Source: an uncultured Prevotella sp.
GTDB lineage: Bacteria; Bacteroidota; Bacteroidia; Bacteroidales; Bacteroidaceae
Length of the DNA: 25,198 bases
Direction: 5' to 3'
NCBI GenBank assembly: GCA_934281565.1
Contig: CAKQXI010000021.1
Coordinates: forward strand, 1-25,198
Part shown: positions 1-7,184 of the stretch, in pieces
How positions within the stretch are numbered: position 1 is the first letter of the stretch
Layout of the letters: each line of letters begins with the position of its first letter
Made by a program: the position numbers and the translations under genes
The notes under the pieces: model-generated
Told to the model about the DNA's origin: nothing
What the model saw: only the letters and a program-made list of their open reading frames with translations
Database searches by the model: none

Positions 1-524
1 GCATCGGTAGTCCAATACTTGTCACTGGAAATATGCCAAATATTACCACTCTTAGTTGCTTTTTCAAAAGGAAAATACCCTGCTTCTACATTATCTTTCT
101 TGGATACTGCACTAACAAAGATTTCATCACCAATCTCTGTTACCTTGCTTCCTCTGGTGGATATTCTATTCTGATTATTAATCTCTGACAGAGGAATACC
201 AGAACGAGTAACCAGCTCGTCCTTGCCATTATAAAAATAGGTTCCTACTTGTTCTACTGGATGAAGATATAACGGCTTTCCCAAGTCACTCTTTACGATT
301 AAAGGATGATAAGAACCAACGGTACGAGTGGTTTCATCATTACTGCTGTCAGAATTTGGTGTCCATCCATTCACTTCTGTTGCAGTAAAGGAAATCTTTT
401 TGTCGGAGAGAGTGATACCAGACATTCCAACACTTTCAGAACATGACACCAAATGTGCCGATACTACTGATAAAGATGCCAATGCCAACAATAAACTTAC
501 GCTTTGCCTTTTAATGTATATCAT
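1..524 (-). CDS. Fimbrillin-like surface lipoprotein, N-terminal part
   Basis: The frame opens with ATG at 524 on the minus strand and runs off the left edge after about 174 codons, so the C-terminus is missing. The first 28 residues form a lipoprotein signal: basic start (KR at 5-6), hydrophobic stretch, and a lipobox LVSC with the lipidated Cys at 28. The mature part contains a pattern seen in Bacteroidales fimbrillin-family proteins: a repeated beta-rich segment with TRTVGSYHPLIV, PLYLHPVEQ and a VTRSGIPL stretch. I infer an outer-membrane-anchored, surface-exposed protein of the Mfa/FimA-like group (PF13149 type); substrate or pilus role cannot be told from this part. A good promoter lies 410 bp upstream (941-972), so the mRNA leader is long and contains several hairpins. 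The family assignment is by pattern recognition only. Confidence 0.72.
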   Translation of the reverse strand, partial: MIYIKRQSVSLLLALASLSVVSAHLVSCSESVGMSGITLSDKKISFTATEVNGWTPNSDSSNDETTRTVGSYHPLIVKSDLGKPLYLHPVEQVGTYFYNGKDELVTRSGIPLSEINNQNRISTRGSKVTEIGDEIFVSAVSKKDNVEAGYFPFEKATKSGNIWHISSDKYWTTD

Positions 525-603
525 TGCTTGATAGCTATTAATGTTCCGCCGAACTCCCCAAAGCAGATGATTATTAAAACAGGCTTAATCTATTCAAAAG
601 ATA

Positions 604-777
604 TTGGCGTAGGAGTCCTTACTTCTATTGCCCAAGTATACTGGAGGTATTAGGAGACCTTTGTGCCAAGGACAAGAAACAAGGGGACACACCTACGCCA
701 ACTGGGTATATATTATATAGCACATAGTATACCCCTCCTATATGAAAGGGCATACTTGTGCCGTGTATATATACACG
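604..777 (-). repeat. Cluster of inverted repeats in the long 5' leader of the fimbrillin-like gene
   Basis: Three perfect inverted repeats lie in a row in the 632-bp gene-free gap 525-1156. TTGGCGTAGG (604-613) pairs with CCTACGCCAA (692-701), with a nested GTCCTT/AAGGAC pair inside. GGGTATA (704-710) pairs with TATACCC (728-734). CGTGTATATATACACG (762-777) is a 16-bp perfect palindrome. All lie between the minus-strand promoter at 941-972 and the start codon at 524, so they would be transcribed as leader RNA. They may be RNA structure or protein-binding DNA sites; I do not recognise a known riboswitch. Confidence 0.6.
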
Positions 778-940
778 TTATAATAGGTATCCACTATCAT
801 CTTCCTCTGAGCACATTTGAAAGTTCCTAATTTTCAGTATATCAGAAGCAAAGTGTAGTAAACACCAAATTTCTATAAATAGAGCCAACTCGCAGATTAA
901 CGCCGTGCAACTCATTGCCAACTATCCACGAATGACGTTG

Positions 941-972
941 CAAAAGTAATGAAAAGATTTGAAACTTGCAAA
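941..972 (-). promoter_or_regulatory. Bacteroidetes-type promoter for the fimbrillin-like gene
   Basis: On the minus strand a TTTG (-33 box, 972-969) is followed after exactly 20 bp by TACTTTTG (-7 box, 948-941), a full match to TTTG-N19/21-TAnnTTTG. The predicted start near 934 gives a leader of about 410 nt before the ATG at 524. Confidence 0.65.
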
Positions 973-1066
973 GAATTCGTTTGATTTTATATAGTTTATA
1001 GCTAAAGAAGCCTATTCCTTCATTATAATTCTCATAAGAGACAAATAAAAATAAATGTTGATTTAT

Positions 1067-1097
1067 TTTGTATTTTGCCCAAATAGCAGTACCTTTG
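1067..1097 (+). promoter_or_regulatory. Promoter of trpS
   Basis: TTTG at 1067-1070, 19 bp, then TACCTTTG at 1090-1097: a perfect Bacteroidetes primary-sigma promoter. Transcription would start near 1104, about 53 nt before the trpS ATG. It is divergent from the promoter at 941-972. Confidence 0.7.
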
Positions 1098-1156
1098 CAT
1101 CTGAAATGTGGCAAAATCATTGCTCATTTCTATCATAAAGAATAAATAGTTTTATA

Positions 1157-2242
1157 ATGGGAAAAATAATATTGACGGGCGACCGTCCTACAGGTAAGCT
1201 CCATTTGGGGCACTATATTGGTTCTTTGCAACGCCGCGTGCAGTTGCAGAATGCTGGTGACTATGACAAGATGTTCGTATTCATGGCTGATGTCCAAGCT
1301 CTTACTGATAATGCAGACAATCCTGAGAAAATCCGCCAGAATATCATAGAGGTAGCCCTTGACTATCTTTCTGCTGGTCTTGACCCACAGAAATGTACAC
1401 TCTATATCCAGAGTTTGATACCAGAGTTGGCAGAGTTGACGGTATATTTGATGAACTTGATTACTGTATCTCGTGTTCAGCGTAACCCTACAGTAAAGAC
1501 AGAAATCAAGATGCGTAACTTCGAGGCAAACATTCCTCTTGGTTTCTTCTGTTATCCTGTAAGTCAGGCTGCCGACATCACTGCTTTCAAGGCAACGACC
1601 GTACCTGCTGGCGAGGACCAAGAACCTATGTTGGAGGTTACTCGTGAGCTGGCTCGCCGTTTCAACCAGATTTATTCTCCTGTATTGGTAGAGCCTAACA
1701 TCCTATTGCCAGAGAATGCCGTTTGCCGTCGTCTTCCTGGAACAGATGGCAAGGAGAAGATGAGCAAGAGTTTAGGCAACTGCATCTACTTGAGTGATGA
1801 TGCCGATACGGTATGGAAGAAAGTGAAAGGTATGTATACCGACCCTACGCACGTCAACCTCAATGACCCTGGTCACTTGGAGGGTAATGCCGTGTTCACT
1901 TATCTTGATGCGTTCTCCAAGGATGAGGACTTTGCGGAGTTCTGGCCAGAGTTCAAGAACCTTGATGAATTGAAAGCTGCTTATACTCATGGTGGTATCG
2001 GCGACATGAAGTGTAAGAAGTTGCTCAACAATGTCATCAACAAGATGCTTGACCCAATCCGTGCTCGTCGTCATGAGTTCGAGCAGGATATTCCAGAGAT
2101 TTTCAATATCTTGAAGAAAGGTAGTGAGCAAGCTCGTGAGACTGCAGCCCAGACCATGGATGAGGTCCGTAAGGCTATGCGCATTGATTATTTTGATGAT
2201 GCGGCTTATATACAGGAGCAAGCAGAGAAGTTTAAGAATTAA
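1157..2242 (+). CDS. trpS: Tryptophanyl-tRNA synthetase
   Basis: A 361-residue class Ic aminoacyl-tRNA synthetase that charges tRNA-Trp with tryptophan in the cytoplasm. The HIGH signature is HLGH at residues 16-19, preceded by the typical GDRPTGKLHLGHYIGSL opening, and the KMSKS loop is intact at residues 201-205. Tryptophan-pocket and dimer features follow the family (YPVSQAADI segment, GEDQ near residue 155). Length fits the bacterial family (330-370). The ATG at 1157 lies about 53 nt after a strong promoter. The next gene (MATE) begins 122 bp downstream across an inverted-repeat spacer, so cotranscription is uncertain. Confidence 0.97.
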   Translation: MGKIILTGDRPTGKLHLGHYIGSLQRRVQLQNAGDYDKMFVFMADVQALTDNADNPEKIRQNIIEVALDYLSAGLDPQKCTLYIQSLIPELAELTVYLMNLITVSRVQRNPTVKTEIKMRNFEANIPLGFFCYPVSQAADITAFKATTVPAGEDQEPMLEVTRELARRFNQIYSPVLVEPNILLPENAVCRRLPGTDGKEKMSKSLGNCIYLSDDADTVWKKVKGMYTDPTHVNLNDPGHLEGNAVFTYLDAFSKDEDFAEFWPEFKNLDELKAAYTHGGIGDMKCKKLLNNVINKMLDPIRARRHEFEQDIPEIFNILKKGSEQARETAAQTMDEVRKAMRIDYFDDAAYIQEQAEKFKN

Positions 2243-2356
2243 TGTTGAATGTTGAGTGTTGAATTAGGCTAATGCCCTTAAAACATTCAATAAAGTCAAT
2301 ATTCAGCAAAATCAATATCCAACAAAATCAACATTCAACATTTAACATTCAACATT
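2241..2356. repeat. AT-rich inverted-repeat spacer between trpS and the MATE gene
   Basis: AATGTTGAATGTT (2241-2253) is the exact reverse complement of AACATTCAACATT (2344-2356). The arms are extended by degenerate copies of the same short unit (TTGAATG/CATTCAA, several times between 2260 and 2340). The left arm begins directly at the trpS stop codon. There is no poly-T tract, so this is more likely an intergenic repeat or an mRNA hairpin than a simple terminator. Confidence 0.6.
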
Positions 2357-2363
2357 ATAATAC

Positions 2364-3653
2364 GTGAATAGACGAATATTAAGTTTAGCGGTACCGTCGA
2401 TAATATCCAATATCACGGTGCCGCTATTGGGTTTGGTAGATGTCGCCATTGTCGGTCATATCGGCGATGCCTCATATATTGGTGCCATTGCGGTAGGCTC
2501 CATGCTCTTTAATGTCATCTATTGGTTGTTCGGGTTCTTGCGAATGGGAACGAGTGGAATGACCTCACAGGCATTGGGCAGACGAGACTTTGCCGAGGTG
2601 GTAAGGCTCTTGGTGCGTTCCTTGGCGATAGGCGTAGGCATTGGCATCTTGTTCTTTATCTTACAAAGACTTGTCATTGGGGGCGGACTATGGGCGATGA
2701 AGCCTGAGAATGATGTCATGGAACTGGCACGGAGATATTGCTATGTCTGTATCTGGGGAGCTCCCGCCGTACTGGGACTTTATGGCTTCACAGGCTGGTT
2801 CATTGGTATGCAGAACACACGTATTCCCATGGTCGTGTCGCTTACCCAGAATGTCATCAATATCATCGCATCACTGGTGCTGGTCTTTGGTTGCCATCTT
2901 ACGGTAGAGGGAGTGGCGTTGGGAACGGTCATAGCCCAATGGTGGGGCTTCTTGATGGCATTGCTGATGGGACATATTTACTACCACCGACTTACTAAGT
3001 ATGACTTCGTTCATGGGCTTTTTGCCGTGGAGTCTCTCAAGAAGTTCTTTGTGGTAAACCGTGACATCTTTCTCCGTACGGTATGTTTGGTTTCGGTCAA
3101 TCTTTTCTTTACAGCCGCAGGTTCACGGGAAGGCACCATCGTGCTGGCTGTCAATACATTGTTGATGACACTTTTCACGATATACTCTTACTTCATGGAT
3201 GGCTTTGCATACGCTGCCGAGGCATTGAGCGGAAAGTATTATGGCGCAGGAAACCGTGTGGCGTTCACTGAAGTCGTGCGTCGGGTATTTGTCTTTGGAA
3301 GTGTCGTGGCGATAGCTTTCACCTTATTATATATAATAGGAGGCAGCCATTTCTTGGGATTGCTTACGAGTGACGACAGGGTGGTAGCGGCATCAAGTGA
3401 GTATTTCTGGTGGGCAGTGCTGATACCTGTGACAGGAATGGCGGCATTCGTGTTTGATGGCATCTTTGTAGGTATAACCCAGTCGGGCAGTATGTTCCTG
3501 TCGACGGTTATATCAGCAGGAATATTCTATGTCCTTTTCTTCGGATTGCATACACTCATGGGCAATCATGCCTTGTGGTTGGCGTTCCTTGTTTATCTCT
3601 CTATGAGGGGAATTGTATTGTGGTTTATCTACAGAAGAAAGATGCAACATTAA
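2364..3653 (+). CDS. MATE-family efflux transporter, DinF-like
   Basis: A 429-residue polytopic inner-membrane protein of the multidrug and toxic compound extrusion family, expected to export cationic or organic compounds in exchange for Na+ or H+. It starts with GTG at 2364 (VNRRILSLAVPSI), which places the first helix at the expected distance; no better ATG precedes the conserved part. The MATE motifs are visible: VPLLGLVDVAIVGHIGD in the first repeat and the LRMGTSGMTSQALGRRD segment typical of the DinF subgroup. About 12 hydrophobic helices in two halves fit the family. The substrate cannot be read from the sequence. A terminator-like hairpin follows the stop codon. Confidence 0.92.
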   Translation: MNRRILSLAVPSIISNITVPLLGLVDVAIVGHIGDASYIGAIAVGSMLFNVIYWLFGFLRMGTSGMTSQALGRRDFAEVVRLLVRSLAIGVGIGILFFILQRLVIGGGLWAMKPENDVMELARRYCYVCIWGAPAVLGLYGFTGWFIGMQNTRIPMVVSLTQNVINIIASLVLVFGCHLTVEGVALGTVIAQWWGFLMALLMGHIYYHRLTKYDFVHGLFAVESLKKFFVVNRDIFLRTVCLVSVNLFFTAAGSREGTIVLAVNTLLMTLFTIYSYFMDGFAYAAEALSGKYYGAGNRVAFTEVVRRVFVFGSVVAIAFTLLYIIGGSHFLGLLTSDDRVVAASSEYFWWAVLIPVTGMAAFVFDGIFVGITQSGSMFLSTVISAGIFYVLFFGLHTLMGNHALWLAFLVYLSMRGIVLWFIYRRKMQH

Positions 3654-3665
3654 ATGAGAATTTTT

Positions 3666-3694
3666 GCACACTCAAAGAGCGTGTGCGCATTTTT
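3666..3694 (+). terminator. Terminator-like hairpin after the MATE gene
   Basis: GCACACTC (3666-3673) and GCGTGTGC (3679-3686) form an 8-bp stem with one mismatch and a 5-nt loop, followed by a T run at 3690-3694. It lies 12 bp after the MATE stop. Confidence 0.6.
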
Positions 3695-3759
3695 GGGCGA
3701 AACAACATTAATATAGTTTAAATCTCTTGCTTTTATTCTTCAAAGTCTCATTATTTTCG

Positions 3760-3767
3760 TAATTTCG
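3760..3767 (+). promoter_or_regulatory. Weak candidate -7 box for the oxoacid oxidoreductase operon
   Basis: TAATTTCG differs by one base from TAnnTTTG and lies 31 bp before the first ATG of the operon. No clear TTTG is found 19-21 bp upstream, so this is a tentative call. Confidence 0.3.
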
Positions 3768-3798
3768 CCAAACAAAATAAGTTATCGTACAGAGTAAA

Positions 3799-3978
3799 AT
3801 GACAGCTGAAGAGTATTATCAGGAAGGAAACGCATGGCGTAAGCGAGGTGATTTCAAGAAAGCCATCGACTGCTATATGGAGGCTATCGCTCTCGATCCG
3901 GAGAGTCCTGCCGTGGCAGCCAAGGAAATGCTGGATGATATTCTCAACTTTTATTGCAAGGACTATTACAACCCATGA
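3799..3978 (+). CDS. Small tetratricopeptide-repeat protein heading the oxoacid oxidoreductase operon
   Basis: A 59-residue frame (ATG 3799, TGA 3976-3978) with one clear TPR unit: YYQEGNAWRKRGDFKKAIDC then YMEAIALDPES, with the conserved Ala/Gly/Tyr/Ala/Pro positions of a TPR helix pair. The C-terminal tail (ILNFYCKDYYNP) is aromatic. It is 50 bp upstream of the ferredoxin-like subunit gene and on the same strand, with no terminator between, so it is probably the first gene of the operon. A short TPR gene at this position is, as I recall, common in Bacteroidales. I infer a role in assembly or partner binding of the oxidoreductase; no catalytic role is visible. Confidence 0.85.
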   Translation: MTAEEYYQEGNAWRKRGDFKKAIDCYMEAIALDPESPAVAAKEMLDDILNFYCKDYYNP

Positions 3979-4028
3979 TGTAGGAATGGGTTCGTGGTGG
4001 TTTTCTGAAAAATAAAGAGAAATAAAAC

Positions 4029-4259
4029 ATGAGCAAGATTAAAGGGGCTATTGTGGTCGATACAGAGCGTTGCAAAGGTTGCGCACTCTGTGTGGAAGCC
4101 TGTCCTCAGAATGTCATTGCATTGGCTACCAAGAAAGTCAATGTGCATGGTTATCGTTATGTAGAGGCGGCCGTTCCCGATGCGTGTGTCGGTTGCACTT
4201 CATGTGCCATCGTATGCCCAGATGGATGTATCACTGTATACCGTAAAAAGGAGGACTAA
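4029..4259 (+). CDS. korD: 2-oxoacid:ferredoxin oxidoreductase, ferredoxin-like delta subunit
   Basis: A 76-residue 2[4Fe-4S] protein. Cluster ligands are C15-C18-C21-C25 (CKGCALCVEACP) and C53-C56-C59-C63 (CVGCTSCAIVCP). It is the electron-transfer subunit that carries electrons from the thiamine-bound intermediate in the alpha/beta core to external ferredoxin. The gene stops 3 bp before the alpha subunit start, which indicates translational coupling. The order delta-alpha-beta-gamma is the usual arrangement for Kor/Vor enzymes in this phylum. The choice of symbol (kor rather than vor) is uncertain because substrate preference cannot be read directly. Confidence 0.9.
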   Translation: MSKIKGAIVVDTERCKGCALCVEACPQNVIALATKKVNVHGYRYVEAAVPDACVGCTSCAIVCPDGCITVYRKKED

Positions 4260-4262
4260 ACA

Positions 4263-5354
4263 ATGGCTGAACAACAAGAAGTAACATTAATGAAAGGCAA
4301 TGAGGCGATAGCCCATGCCTGTGTAAGATGCGGTGCGGATGGTTTCTTTGGCTATCCTATCACACCACAAAGTGAGATTATCGAGACTTTGGCTTTGCTC
4401 AAGCCTTGGGAGACATCGGGTATGGTGGTTCTGCAAGCCGAGAGCGAGGTCGCTGCCATCAACATGGTTTATGGTGGTGCTGGCGCTGGTAAGCGTGTGC
4501 TTACTACTTCGTCCAGTCCTGGTGTAGCTTTGATGCAGGAGGGTATCTCTTATATGGCTGGTTCCGAGATACCGGGCGTTATCGTCAATGTGCAACGTGG
4601 CGGTCCTGGACTGGGTACTATCCAACCTTCCCAGAGTGATTATTTCCAGGCTACTCGTGGTGGTGGCAATGGTGATTACAATGTCATCGTGTTGGCTCCT
4701 GCTTCTGTGCAAGAGATGGCGGACTTCGTGGACTTGGCATTTGAGCTTGCCTTTAAGTATCGTAATCCAGCCATGATCTTGAGCGATGGTGTCATCGGTC
4801 AGATGATGGAGAAAGTGGTGCTTCCACCTATCAAGCCTCGCCGCACGGAGGAGGAAATAGCCAAGGAGTGTCCTTGGGCTACCATCGGTCGTCCTAAGAC
4901 TCGTAAGCCAAACATCCTTACTTCCTTGGAGTTGAAGCCAGAGGTAATGGAGCAGCGCAATATCGCCTTGCAAGAGAAGTATGCCAAGATTCGTGAAATT
5001 GAAGTGCGTTACGAGACTCAACAGTGTGATGATGCCGACTATGTGATAGTGGCTTTCGGTAGTGCCGCTCGCATTGCTGAGAAAAGTATAGAGAGTGCTC
5101 GTGAACAAGGTATCAAGGTAGGTCTGTTCCGTCCAATAACCCTTTGGCCTTTCCCAACGAAGGCTATCCATGAGCTGGCGAAGACCAAGAAAGGCATCCT
5201 CGTTGCCGAGGTGAATGCTGGTCAGATGGTGGAGGATGTACGCCTGGCAGTGAACGGTCTTGTTCCTGTTGAGCATTTCGGTCGTCTCGGTGGCATCGTT
5301 CCGGAACCAGAGGAAATCGTTGAGGCGTTGAAGAAGTTAACAGTTGATAGTTAA
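4263..5354 (+). CDS. korA: 2-oxoacid:ferredoxin oxidoreductase, alpha subunit
   Basis: A 363-residue alpha subunit of the oxidative decarboxylase family that converts 2-oxoglutarate or branched-chain 2-oxoacids plus CoA to acyl-CoA, CO2 and reduced ferredoxin. It shows the pyrimidine-binding motif GYPITPQSEI at residues 30-39, the E-rich AESEVAAINMVYGGAGAGKR region, and a C-terminal transketolase-like domain (VIVAFGSAARIAEKSI, LFRPITLWPFP). Length matches the stand-alone alpha subunit rather than the fused pyruvate enzyme. In databases close relatives are labelled either KorA or VorB, so the substrate is an inference. A 61-bp AT-rich spacer containing an imperfect inverted repeat separates it from the beta subunit. 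Confidence 0.92.
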   Translation: MAEQQEVTLMKGNEAIAHACVRCGADGFFGYPITPQSEIIETLALLKPWETSGMVVLQAESEVAAINMVYGGAGAGKRVLTTSSSPGVALMQEGISYMAGSEIPGVIVNVQRGGPGLGTIQPSQSDYFQATRGGGNGDYNVIVLAPASVQEMADFVDLAFELAFKYRNPAMILSDGVIGQMMEKVVLPPIKPRRTEEEIAKECPWATIGRPKTRKPNILTSLELKPEVMEQRNIALQEKYAKIREIEVRYETQQCDDADYVIVAFGSAARIAEKSIESAREQGIKVGLFRPITLWPFPTKAIHELAKTKKGILVAEVNAGQMVEDVRLAVNGLVPVEHFGRLGGIVPEPEEIVEALKKLTVDS

Positions 5355-5410
5355 TAGTTTTTTTAGGGCGATAGACTCCTATAAACTGTAAACTATAAAT
5401 TATAAACTAA
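5333..5410. repeat. Imperfect inverted repeat between alpha and beta subunit genes
   Basis: The end of the alpha gene and the spacer carry AGTTGATAGTTAATAGTTT (about 5344-5362), which is largely complementary to AAACTGTAAACTATAAATT (about 5384-5402). The left arm encodes the last residues of the alpha subunit, so the repeat has grown into the coding sequence. Confidence 0.5.
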
Positions 5411-5415
5411 GAATA

Positions 5416-6180
5416 ATGAACGATATAATTTCGCCAGAGAATCTGGTATATAAGAAACCAACGTTGATGAACGATACCCCGATGCATTATTGTCCGGGGT
5501 GCTCTCATGGTGTGGTACATAAGCTCGTGGCTGAAGTCATCGAGGAAATGTGTATGGAGGATAAGACTGTCGGCGTTTGTCCTGTAGGATGTGCCGTGTT
5601 TGCTTATCGTTACTTGGACATCGATTGGCAGGAGGCAGCCCACGGTCGTGCGCCAGCAGTGGCTACGGCTATCAAACGATTGTGGCAAGACCGCCTTGTG
5701 TTCACCTATCAGGGTGATGGTGACTTGGCTTGTATCGGTACTTGTGAGACTATCCATGCCTTGAACCGTGGGGAGCATATCGCTGTTATCTTCATCAACA
5801 ATGCTATCTATGGTATGACAGGTGGACAGATGGCTCCTACAACCTTGTTGGGACAGAAGACTTCTACTTGTCCATATGGTCGCCAGCCCGACCTTCATGG
5901 TTATCCTCTTAATATTACCGACTTGGCTTCTCGTCTTACTGGTACGTGCTATGTCACTCGTCAGAGCGTAGAGACTGTGGCAAGTATCAAGAAAGCAAAG
6001 AAAGCTATCCGCAAGGCTTTTGAGGCAAGTATGAAAGGACTTGGCTCAAGTTTGGTGGAGATAGTGTCTACTTGCAACAGTGGTTGGAAACTGTCGCCTG
6101 TCGAGGCTAACAAGTGGATGGAAGAAAATATGTTCAAGCAGTATCCTAAGGGGGACTTGAAAGATACAACAGGAATTTAA
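5416..6180 (+). CDS. korB: 2-oxoacid:ferredoxin oxidoreductase, beta subunit (thiamine pyrophosphate binding)
   Basis: A 254-residue subunit that binds thiamine pyrophosphate and Mg2+. The diphosphate motif begins GDGD at residues 100-103 and ends with NN at 128-129, the spacing usual in this family. The N-terminal CPGCSHGVVHK and the Cys at 56 and 60 (VCPVGCAVFAYR) are typical of Kor-type beta subunits and help hold the proximal cluster. The segment GMTGGQMAPTT after the diphosphate motif is also characteristic. It lies in the delta-alpha-beta-gamma operon, with a 180-bp repeat-rich spacer before gamma. Confidence 0.93.
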   Translation: MNDIISPENLVYKKPTLMNDTPMHYCPGCSHGVVHKLVAEVIEEMCMEDKTVGVCPVGCAVFAYRYLDIDWQEAAHGRAPAVATAIKRLWQDRLVFTYQGDGDLACIGTCETIHALNRGEHIAVIFINNAIYGMTGGQMAPTTLLGQKTSTCPYGRQPDLHGYPLNITDLASRLTGTCYVTRQSVETVASIKKAKKAIRKAFEASMKGLGSSLVEIVSTCNSGWKLSPVEANKWMEENMFKQYPKGDLKDTTGI

Positions 6181-6189
6181 GGGTATATA

Positions 6190-6345
6190 AGAATTTAGAG
6201 GGAAGTTAAAGGAATTTAGAGAGAAGTTAAGGGACAAATGCTTAAGATATTATTCAAGTTGTAACAAGCATTAAAGCTGTTGTCCTTTAACTTCCGTAAC
6301 GACCGAAGGGAGTGATAACTTCCCTTAACTTCTTTTAAATTCCCA
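6190..6345. repeat. Long imperfect inverted repeat between beta and gamma subunit genes
   Basis: The 180-bp spacer holds repeated units of the type GAAGTTAAGGGA on the left (two tandem copies, about 6199-6237) and their complements on the right (TCCTTTAACTTCC near 6282-6294, CTTCCCTTAACTTC near 6319-6332, then TTTTAAATTCCC). The arms could fold the operon mRNA into a long hairpin. There is no poly-T after it, so gamma is probably still cotranscribed. Confidence 0.55.
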
Positions 6346-6360
6346 ATAAAAATAATAACA

Positions 6361-6903
6361 ATGAAAACAGAAATCATTATATCTGGTTTTGGTGGACAAG
6401 GTGTTCTCTCAATGGGAAAGATCCTTGCCTACTCTGGACTGATGGAAGACAAGGAAGTGACATGGATGCCTGCTTACGGACCAGAGCAGCGTGGCGGTAC
6501 TGCCAACGTTACTGTTATCGTGAGCGACAAGCGCATATCTTCTCCTATCTTGAGTCATTACGATATAGCCATTGTACTCAACCAGCCATCGCTTGACAAG
6601 TTTGAGTCTAAGATTAAGCCTGGTGGAATATTGATTTATGATGGTTATGGTATCATGAACGCTCCTAAGCGCAAGGACATCACTGTCTACCGCATTGATG
6701 CCATGGACAAGGCTGCGGAGATGAAGAATAGCAAGGTGTTCAACATGATTGTATTGGGTGGTTTGCTGAAGGTCTGCCCAGTGGTTAGCACCGATGGTCT
6801 TAACAAAGCACTCTATAAGTCGTTGCCAGAGCGTCATCACGGCATGATTCCGCTCAATATGCAGGCGGTGGAGGAGGGGATGAAGATCATCCAGAAGATG
6901 TAA
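6361..6903 (+). CDS. korC: 2-oxoacid:ferredoxin oxidoreductase, gamma subunit
   Basis: A 180-residue gamma subunit of the oxidoreductase, with the glycine-rich GFGGQGV motif at residues 9-15 and the MPAYGPEQRGGTANVTV segment that marks the CoA/alpha-interacting gamma domain. It completes the delta-alpha-beta-gamma set, so the operon appears to encode a full enzyme. A hairpin follows the stop codon, marking the operon end. Confidence 0.93.
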   Translation: MKTEIIISGFGGQGVLSMGKILAYSGLMEDKEVTWMPAYGPEQRGGTANVTVIVSDKRISSPILSHYDIAIVLNQPSLDKFESKIKPGGILIYDGYGIMNAPKRKDITVYRIDAMDKAAEMKNSKVFNMIVLGGLLKVCPVVSTDGLNKALYKSLPERHHGMIPLNMQAVEEGMKIIQKM

Positions 6904-6908
6904 TCTTA

Positions 6909-6961
6909 CGAATATAAAGGGGCATAGCTACATATCTTCCATCGACAGCCCCTTGTATTCG
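6909..6961 (+). terminator. Hairpin at the end of the oxidoreductase operon
   Basis: GAATATAAAGGGGC (from about 6910) pairs with GCCCCTTGTATTC (to about 6961) with one bulge and a 24-nt loop. There is no clean T run, so it may act as an mRNA 3'-end stabiliser rather than a classic terminator. Confidence 0.5.
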
Positions 6962-7002
6962 ATATGGTATTTCGTTTTGTCCCTTATTTCCGAAACCGCC
7001 AT
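6928..7002 (-). CDS. Possible 24-residue peptide behind a perfect promoter
   Basis: The minus strand has a short frame from ATG at 7002 to TAG at 6928-6930, beginning MAVSEIRDKTKYHIEYKG. It lies only about 18 nt after the predicted start of a consensus promoter (7026-7056). The ATG sits in the loop region of the 10-bp inverted repeat 6991-7021. I do not recognise the peptide. The frame may be incidental, and the transcript could instead be a small RNA antisense to the end of the operon above. Confidence 0.3.
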   Translation of the reverse strand: MAVSEIRDKTKYHIEYKGLSMEDM

Positions 7003-7021
7003 TTCCGAAACGGCGGTTTCG
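6991..7021. repeat. Perfect inverted repeat with a second half-copy at 7111
   Basis: CGAAACCGCC (6991-7000) and GGCGGTTTCG (7012-7021) are exact inverted repeats. The 15-mer CGAAACCGCCATTTC (6991-7005) recurs exactly at 7111-7125, 120 bp away. The unit is GC-rich in an AT-rich gap and looks like a dispersed genomic repeat. Confidence 0.65.
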
Positions 7022-7025
7022 AATG

Positions 7026-7056
7026 CAAAGATATAGAAAATGTATTGATTATCAAA
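7026..7056 (-). promoter_or_regulatory. Consensus promoter facing left in the gap 6904-7184
   Basis: On the minus strand TTTG (7056-7053), 19 bp, TATCTTTG (7033-7026). This is a perfect match, but no sizeable gene lies downstream. It would transcribe the 10-bp inverted repeat, the possible 24-residue frame and then the antisense of the korC terminator. Confidence 0.6.
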
Positions 7057-7184
7057 TGGTTTTGATGTGTGATTTAAGATAAATTATGACATAAAAGATT
7101 ATTGAGAAAACGAAACCGCCATTTCGGAGATGCCAAATACATGGTTGCTGCAAGAGACAGTTAGATTCCCTATTTGCGATTTCT

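Noticed and set aside
842..1120. A 92-codon open frame on the minus strand before the fimbrillin-like gene
   Set aside because: It spans the promoter at 941-972 and has no recognisable protein features.
4287..5276. A 329-codon open frame on the minus strand opposite the korA gene
   Set aside because: It is a codon-bias shadow: the plus-strand alpha subunit is clearly real, and the minus translation has no recognisable motif.
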